DNA of 59,540 nucleotides from Gammaproteobacteria bacterium (GTDB lineage Bacteria; Pseudomonadota; Gammaproteobacteria; AKS1): NCBI GenBank assembly GCA_027006175.1, contig JALTKS010000001.1, positions 1 to 59,540 of the forward strand, read 5' to 3'. Shown piece by piece: positions 55,132 to 59,540 of this stretch (position 1 is its first letter; each line of letters starts with the position of its first letter). The notes under the pieces were generated by a model. It saw only the letters and a program-made list of their open reading frames with translations, ran no database searches and was not told where the DNA came from. The position numbers and the translations under genes were made by a program.

Positions 55132-55746
55132 TTATTTTTTAGCAATACCGCGATACATATAACCTATGAAACGTGGCGCGTTTGGGAAATAATAATTTTC
55201 TATTTCCATATCACTAAAGCCTGTATCACCAATGAGCTGTCGCATGTCGCGGTTTAAGTGACAACCGTCACCAATAATTTTTTGTAAGCCATTTAAACGA
55301 TGCTGCCAACGGCTGACTTTTTTATCTGGGCTCAAACCATGTTCAAGAAAAATAAATTGGCCACCAGGTTTAAGAACTCGCTTTACCTCAAGTAATGCTT
55401 GCTCAATATTTTTAATACTGCATAACGTCCAGGTACTCACAACCGTATCAAAACTTTCATTTGGCATTGGCAGAGATTCACCGCCAAGTACTTTACACTC
55501 GACATCAATGTCTGATTTAAGCATTTGTTGTTGAGTATAACGTCCCATGCCGGCATTTGGATCAACCGCCACCAGTTGTTTTACGCTTTGAGGATAGTGC
55601 GGTAGATTAAGCCCCGAGCCGAAACCAATTTCAAGAATCTTGCCACTAACGGATTGCAACACAGCATGACGTTGTTTCTGAAATTCCTCACCTGACATCA
55701 CCCAATTCATGCCCCATGGGAACAACACGTCAGAATAAAACCCCAT
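55132..55746 (-). CDS. SAM-dependent methyltransferase (UbiE/class I)
   Basis: 204 residues from ATG 55746. SAM motif ILEIGFGSGLNLPHYP, then VDPNAGMG, STWTLCSIKN and VLKPGGQFIFLEHG, as in class I methyltransferases of the phosphatidylethanolamine/ubiquinone type. Substrate unknown. No signal peptide. Confidence 0.85.
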   Translation of the reverse strand: MGFYSDVLFPWGMNWVMSGEEFQKQRHAVLQSVSGKILEIGFGSGLNLPHYPQSVKQLVAVDPNAGMGRYTQQQMLKSDIDVECKVLGGESLPMPNESFDTVVSTWTLCSIKNIEQALLEVKRVLKPGGQFIFLEHGLSPDKKVSRWQHRLNGLQKIIGDGCHLNRDMRQLIGDTGFSDMEIENYYFPNAPRFIGYMYRGIAKK

Positions 55747-55772
55747 CAACACTCCTTACACAATGATCAGGC

Positions 55773-56552
55773 TTATAAACTAAATTGCGAGAATACTTTC
55801 TTCAATAAGTCAGTTGACCGCGCTACAGGATCTTTACGGATTTTTGCTTCTTCTTCAGCCAATTTTAAAAACAAGCCATCCATTGTCTTTCGCGTCACAA
55901 ACGCATCAATATCCAGAGTGTCTTTATCAACGTAATCACCGAGAAAATCTGCTTTAGACACTAATTTCTTATATGATTTCGTAACACCCACATCATCCAT
56001 CGTTTTACTGACTATAGGGCTGATTACTTTTTCAAGTTGCGCTGATGTCTTTTCTCTAAAATAATTCGTTGCGGCATCATCAGGGCCATTCAATAACGTC
56101 CTTGCATCGGTCAGCGACATGCCTTTGATGGTATCGAGAAATATTTGAGTGGTTTTAGGAACTGCTTGCTCGGCTGCCGTATTCATTGAAGTAATAAAAC
56201 GATCTGCATACTTATCCTGACCAAAACGACGCAAAACGGATTCTACTTTTTGCAAACTATTTGGCATAGGAATACGCACTTTAGCGTCATTCAAATAACC
56301 ACCTTGCTGCCCTAATAATTTAATTGCACGCTGCACACCAACAGAAAGTGCATCTAAAATAGCACCATTCATATCTTTTGTACTCAGCGCCTTTGTTACT
56401 GCAGACGTTGTTGATGGCTGACTTTGAGTTGATTCTTCTTTATCTTTTAACAAGTCACCAAGAAAGTCGCCCCAGCCCGCATAGGCCGGGACAGTTATAA
56501 AAGAAGCTGTCATGGCAATAATCACCGCCTTTTTCATGAATCTGGATTTCAT
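55773..56552 (-). CDS. DUF4197 secreted protein
   Basis: 259 residues with a signal peptide ending near VPAYAGW. The mature part is helical, with KVRIPMPNSLQKVESVLRR, GMSLTDARTLLNG and VDKDTLDIDAFVTRKTMDGLF, the repertoire of the DUF4197 family, from memory. Periplasmic, function unknown. ATG 56537 is an alternative start. Confidence 0.82.
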   Translation of the reverse strand: MKSRFMKKAVIIAMTASFITVPAYAGWGDFLGDLLKDKEESTQSQPSTTSAVTKALSTKDMNGAILDALSVGVQRAIKLLGQQGGYLNDAKVRIPMPNSLQKVESVLRRFGQDKYADRFITSMNTAAEQAVPKTTQIFLDTIKGMSLTDARTLLNGPDDAATNYFREKTSAQLEKVISPIVSKTMDDVGVTKSYKKLVSKADFLGDYVDKDTLDIDAFVTRKTMDGLFLKLAEEEAKIRKDPVARSTDLLKKVFSQFSL

Positions 56553-56567
56553 TGCCCTAACTCCCTG

Positions 56568-56741
56568 TTATTTTAATAAACAAAACTTTGCGTAATTAGT
56601 CACTTCATCAACCGTCCAGTCGCCTTGAGGGGTTTTCTTTAACTCGGCGCACCACTCATCACTGCCTACTTCCGGTGCACAGGCAGTTAAAGATAACAGA
56701 GCAAAAAAACCAGCCATCATGGCTAATGGTAGATGTCGCAT
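56568..56741 (-). CDS. Small lipoprotein, DUF3012 family
   Basis: 57 residues on the reverse strand, ATG 56741 with an AAGGA ribosome-binding site. The lipobox is LTAC (Cys21), followed by APEVGSDEWC, KKTPQGDWT and a final YAKFC, the pattern of the DUF3012 family as I recall it. Two further Cys could form a disulfide. Function unknown. It lies between the Pmp3-like and DUF4197 genes on the same strand. Confidence 0.8.
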   Translation of the reverse strand: MRHLPLAMMAGFFALLSLTACAPEVGSDEWCAELKKTPQGDWTVDEVTNYAKFCLLK

Positions 56742-56764
56742 CGCTTTTTCCTTTTACGTTAAGG

Positions 56765-56926
56765 TTACTTGGTACAAAGCCATAGCGCGTGAATAACGCC
56801 AGGAATAAAGAACAAAAAACATAACACAATATTAATAATCAGGTCTTTACCCGCACCTGCTTTCAAAAATACGGCTATCGGTGGTAAAAAGATAGAAAGA
56901 ATAATAAGTACAATTTTGTTATCCAT
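56765..56926 (-). CDS. YqaE/Pmp3-family small membrane protein
   Basis: 53 residues on the reverse strand, ATG 56926 with a strong AAGGGG ribosome-binding site. Two hydrophobic helices with LPPIAVFLKAGAGKDLIINI and LFFIPGVIHALW, the classical Pmp3/YqaE signature. It is more canonical than the homologue at 43221-43418. Confidence 0.88.
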   Translation of the reverse strand: MDNKIVLIILSIFLPPIAVFLKAGAGKDLIINIVLCFLFFIPGVIHALWLCTK

Positions 56927-57006
56927 GCAAATACCCCTTATTAATTATATTTCTCAGATATTTCTAAACAACTTCAGCTTAACACCACGTCCAGCCGCAA
57001 CTCAAA

Positions 57007-57939
57007 CTATAAACTATGCCCAAAGGCTTCTTTAAAGCGCGCTTCAATTTCATCTTTGCTGTATTGGTGATTTTGCGTGCCATGTTGCTCAATTTTCATG
57101 GCACCCATCAGTGCGGCAATACGTCCGGTATTTTCCCAATCCATGTCATTCATGATGCCGTATAACAAACCACCACGATAAGCATCACCACAACCGGTTG
57201 GATCGTTAATCTCTTTCACAGGGGCAGAAGGAATATCAATACGCTTTTGCTTGGTATAAATATGTGAACCTTTGCCACCTAAGGTAACGATCAATGCATC
57301 AACACGTTCTGCAATTTCATGGGGAGATAAACCGGTACGATCCTGCATCAACTGCATTTCGTAATCATTCACGGTGACGTACGTTGCCTGATCAATAAAT
57401 GTTTTCAGATCATCGCCATCAAACATCGGCATACCCTGACCCGGATCAAAAATAAGCGGAATACCCGCCTCAGCACATTGTGCCGCATGCTGAATCATGC
57501 CGTCACGACCATCTGGCGAGACAATTGCAATACTGACGCCATCGGCATCCGTGACTTTATTTTCATGAGAAAAACCCATCGCGCCCGGATGGAAAGCGGT
57601 GATTTGGTTATCATCCATGTCGGTGGTGATAAACGCCTGACCGGTGTAGGTGTGATCAAGCTCTTTAACATGCTGACGTGAAATGCCGCACTTATCCATC
57701 CAGTCGGCATAAGAAGCAAAGTCATTACCTACCGTTGCCATTGGCACTGCTTCCCCACCCAGCAGGTTCAGGTTGTAAGCAATATTACCCGCACAGCCAC
57801 CAAACTCACGGCGCATTTCAGGGACAAGGAATGAGACATTCAGGATATGCACTTTGTCCGGCAGAATGTGGTTAGCGAATTTATCGGGGAACACCATGAT
57901 GGTGTCATAAGCATACGAACCACAAATCAGTGCGGACAT
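57007..57939 (-). CDS. PfkB-family carbohydrate/nucleoside kinase (adenosine-kinase-like)
   Basis: 310-residue ribokinase-fold kinase. N-terminal strand CGSYAYDTIM, the substrate-side FGGCAGNIAYNL, and the C-terminal anion hole with catalytic Asp in NDPTGCGDAYRGGL. Proteins of this type are often annotated adenosine kinase, but substrate cannot be fixed from motifs. Follows gcvPB by 40 bases on the same strand. Confidence 0.8.
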   Translation of the reverse strand: MSALICGSYAYDTIMVFPDKFANHILPDKVHILNVSFLVPEMRREFGGCAGNIAYNLNLLGGEAVPMATVGNDFASYADWMDKCGISRQHVKELDHTYTGQAFITTDMDDNQITAFHPGAMGFSHENKVTDADGVSIAIVSPDGRDGMIQHAAQCAEAGIPLIFDPGQGMPMFDGDDLKTFIDQATYVTVNDYEMQLMQDRTGLSPHEIAERVDALIVTLGGKGSHIYTKQKRIDIPSAPVKEINDPTGCGDAYRGGLLYGIMNDMDWENTGRIAALMGAMKIEQHGTQNHQYSKDEIEARFKEAFGHSL

Positions 57940-57979
57940 TGGATCTCCTAAAAATGTAAATAATTAAATAGTATTTTGT

Positions 57980-59434
57980 TTAAGCCGCCGATGGCTTCCA
58001 GGTTAAATCCAGTTCACGTGCGGCTTTCACATCATCAAGGCGACGCACTGGCAACGTATGTGGTGCACCTTTTACGACTTCAATTGAGTCTTCAGCTTCT
58101 TTTTTAATGGCGATCATTGCATCAATAAAGCCATCAAGCTCTTCTTGCGTTTCTGACTCAGTGGGCTCAATCAACAAACATTCTGGCACTAACAACGGGA
58201 AGTATGTTGTTGGCGCATGATACCCATAATCCAGCAAACGCTTGGCAAAGTCCATTGCATTCGCATCCAGCTCTTTGGCTTCTTTTTTCAGTGTCACAAT
58301 AAACTCATGGGTGGCGCGGCGATTCGGGTAAGCCAGTTCAAAGCCTGCATCACGCATTCTAGCGAGCATATAGTTCGCATTCAGCGTCGCAAACTCAGCC
58401 ACACGATGCATACCTTCACGCCCTAACAGCCGCGCATAAATATAGGCACGCATTAAGACACCGGCATTGCCCATAAACCCGGACAAACGACCAATACTCT
58501 GTGGACGATCCGCCTCGGTTAACCAGCGATAACCATCGCCTTGTTTTTCCACCATCGGAATCGGCAAGAATGGAATTAAGCGATCACTCACCCCAACCGG
58601 ACCTGCACCCGGTCCACCACCCCCATGGGGCGTTGAAAAAGTCTTATGCAGGTTCATGTGAATCACGTCAAAGCCCATATCACCCGGACGCACCTTACCC
58701 AAAATCGCATTCAGATTCGCACCATCGTAATAAAGCAACCCACCCGCATCGTGCACAATACCGGCAATGGTTTTAATCTCTGGCTCAAACACACCCAAGG
58801 TTGATGGGTTAGTCAACATAATGCCCGCTGTTTGCGGCCCGACAGCTTCCTTCAGCGCCACCAAATCCACATCACCGTTCACATCGGTTGGAATTTCACG
58901 CACCTTATAACCACACATCACCGCGGTAGCCGGGTTGGTACCATGCGCCGCATCCGGCACAATAATTTCACTGCGCTCGGTATCATTATTGGCATCATGA
59001 TAAGCACGAATCATTGCCACACCAGCAAACTCGCCCTGCGCACCTGCCGCTGGCGTCAAGGAAACTTCTTTCATTCCCGTCACATCTTTCAACATTTCCT
59101 GCAGGTCATGCATACAGGCAAGAAAACCCTGACTATGCGATTCCGGCGCAAACGGATGGCGTCCCAGAAAACTCGGCAAACTCGCCAGAGTATTACATGC
59201 ACGCGGGTTGTACTTCATCGTACAAGAACCCAATGGGTAAAATTGTGTATCAATCGAGAAATTAAGCTGCGACAACTTCGTATAATGACGCACCACCTGC
59301 ATCTCCGATGCCTCCGGTAGCGTCGGCGCATCCTCACGCAAATAATGACTCGGAATCGCACTCGTATCCGCAAGCTCAGACGGCGCCTGAACCGGATTAC
59401 GACGACCCGCACGTGATTGTTCAAATATCAACAT
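57980..59434 (-). CDS. gcvPB: Glycine dehydrogenase (decarboxylating) subunit 2
   Basis: Beta-type subunit of the two-subunit P-protein of the glycine cleavage system; it carries the PLP site. 484 residues with [30 protein letters not shown] and the PLP-lysine in [18 protein letters not shown] split P-protein (GcvPA plus GcvPB) is used rather than the single-chain form of E. coli; gcvPA, gcvT and gcvH would be expected upstream, beyond the right edge, on this strand. Confidence 0.96.
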   Translation of the reverse strand: MLIFEQSRAGRRNPVQAPSELADTSAIPSHYLREDAPTLPEASEMQVVRHYTKLSQLNFSIDTQFYPLGSCTMKYNPRACNTLASLPSFLGRHPFAPESHSQGFLACMHDLQEMLKDVTGMKEVSLTPAAGAQGEFAGVAMIRAYHDANNDTERSEIIVPDAAHGTNPATAVMCGYKVREIPTDVNGDVDLVALKEAVGPQTAGIMLTNPSTLGVFEPEIKTIAGIVHDAGGLLYYDGANLNAILGKVRPGDMGFDVIHMNLHKTFSTPHGGGGPGAGPVGVSDRLIPFLPIPMVEKQGDGYRWLTEADRPQSIGRLSGFMGNAGVLMRAYIYARLLGREGMHRVAEFATLNANYMLARMRDAGFELAYPNRRATHEFIVTLKKEAKELDANAMDFAKRLLDYGYHAPTTYFPLLVPECLLIEPTESETQEELDGFIDAMIAIKKEAEDSIEVVKGAPHTLPVRRLDDVKAARELDLTWKPSAA

Positions 59435-59468
59435 ACTTTTTTACCCGTTTAAATGTAGATCGGTTGGT

Positions 59469-59540
59469 GTCGGTGGTGTAATTGTTGGCACGCAAGCGAC
59501 TGGCGTCTACTCGCTAATCGCCAACAATTACACCACCGAC
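59469..59540. repeat. Long perfect hairpin at the right window edge, 21 bp or more
   Basis: Arms 59469-59489 and 59520-59540 are perfectly complementary over 21 bases around a 30-base loop, and the right arm runs to the last base of the window, so the stem may extend further. It lies about 35 bases upstream of the gcvPB start (minus strand). The sequence GGTGTCGGTGG at its outer side echoes GGTGTTCGGTGG in the 6642-6721 hairpin. Confidence 0.8.

Overview
The window is a gene-dense, ordinary-looking chromosomal segment of a Gram-negative gammaproteobacterium outside the Enterobacterales. The evidence is conserved gammaproteobacterial neighbourhoods: ispE-lolB-TPR | hemA-prfA-prmC, gatCAB | mreBCD-mrdA-rodA-mltB-rlpA-dacA, ybeD-lipB-lipA, murU-amgK | lptD-surA-pdxA-ksgA, apaGH, and lgt-thyA-folA. 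Base composition looks moderate (around the mid-40s % GC by eye, not counted). A Thiotrichales/Methylophaga-like relative is a guess; nothing seen here settles the genus. I saw no rRNA, tRNA, transposase, integrase, phage gene or CRISPR array.

Layout. 1-3156 (minus): the 3' part of the gene series is ispE (cut by the window edge), after lolB and a TPR lipoprotein. 3360-8008 (plus): hemA, prfA, prmC, a long perfect hairpin, a small ferredoxin-fold-like protein and a MoeB/ThiF-type adenylyltransferase. 8137-10589 (plus): a phosphate-binding-like periplasmic protein paired with a membrane diguanylate cyclase. 10579-13827 (minus): gatC-gatA-gatB. 13955-23262 (plus): a nine-gene cell-wall elongation and peptidoglycan cluster, in which mreC appears to start at a rare ATT codon. 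23265-26135 (minus): an accessory block (arsM, DUF6164, S4 RNA-binding protein, histidine kinase) lying between dat and ybeD-lipB-lipA (plus, 26327-28231), followed by a bactofilin.

28732-37304 (minus): a run of six genes, membrane-fusion protein, RND pump, amgK, murU, a GCS2-type carboxylate-amine ligase and an aspartoacylase-like metallohydrolase. It is divergent from lptD-surA-pdxA-ksgA (37428-43218, plus). 43221-46023 (minus): a second accessory block (Pmp3-like peptide, sugar aminotransferase, sugar oxidoreductase, small outer-membrane-like protein) that, together with glk, separates ksgA from apaG-apaH (47364-48571, plus). 48576-54349 (minus): lgt-thyA-cnoX-folA followed by GNAT, diguanylate cyclase, a cytoplasmic-looking BtuF-like protein and a STAS-like protein. 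54424-54906 is a plus-strand glutaredoxin. 54903-59434 (minus): small conserved proteins, a PfkB sugar/nucleoside kinase and gcvPB. The right edge carries a second long hairpin of the same design as the first.

Functionally the window is dominated by envelope construction: lipoprotein sorting and acylation (lolB, lgt), LPS transport (lptD, surA), peptidoglycan synthesis, remodelling and recycling (mre/mrd/rodA, mltB, rlpA, dacA, dat, amgK-murU). Core translation and cofactor genes accompany it. Points most worth a second look are the ATT start of mreC, the two long hairpins, the ligase/hydrolase pair downstream of murU, the binding-protein/diguanylate-cyclase pair, and the fact that all six convergent gene junctions leave no room for a terminator. 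I found no obviously new defence or mobile system.
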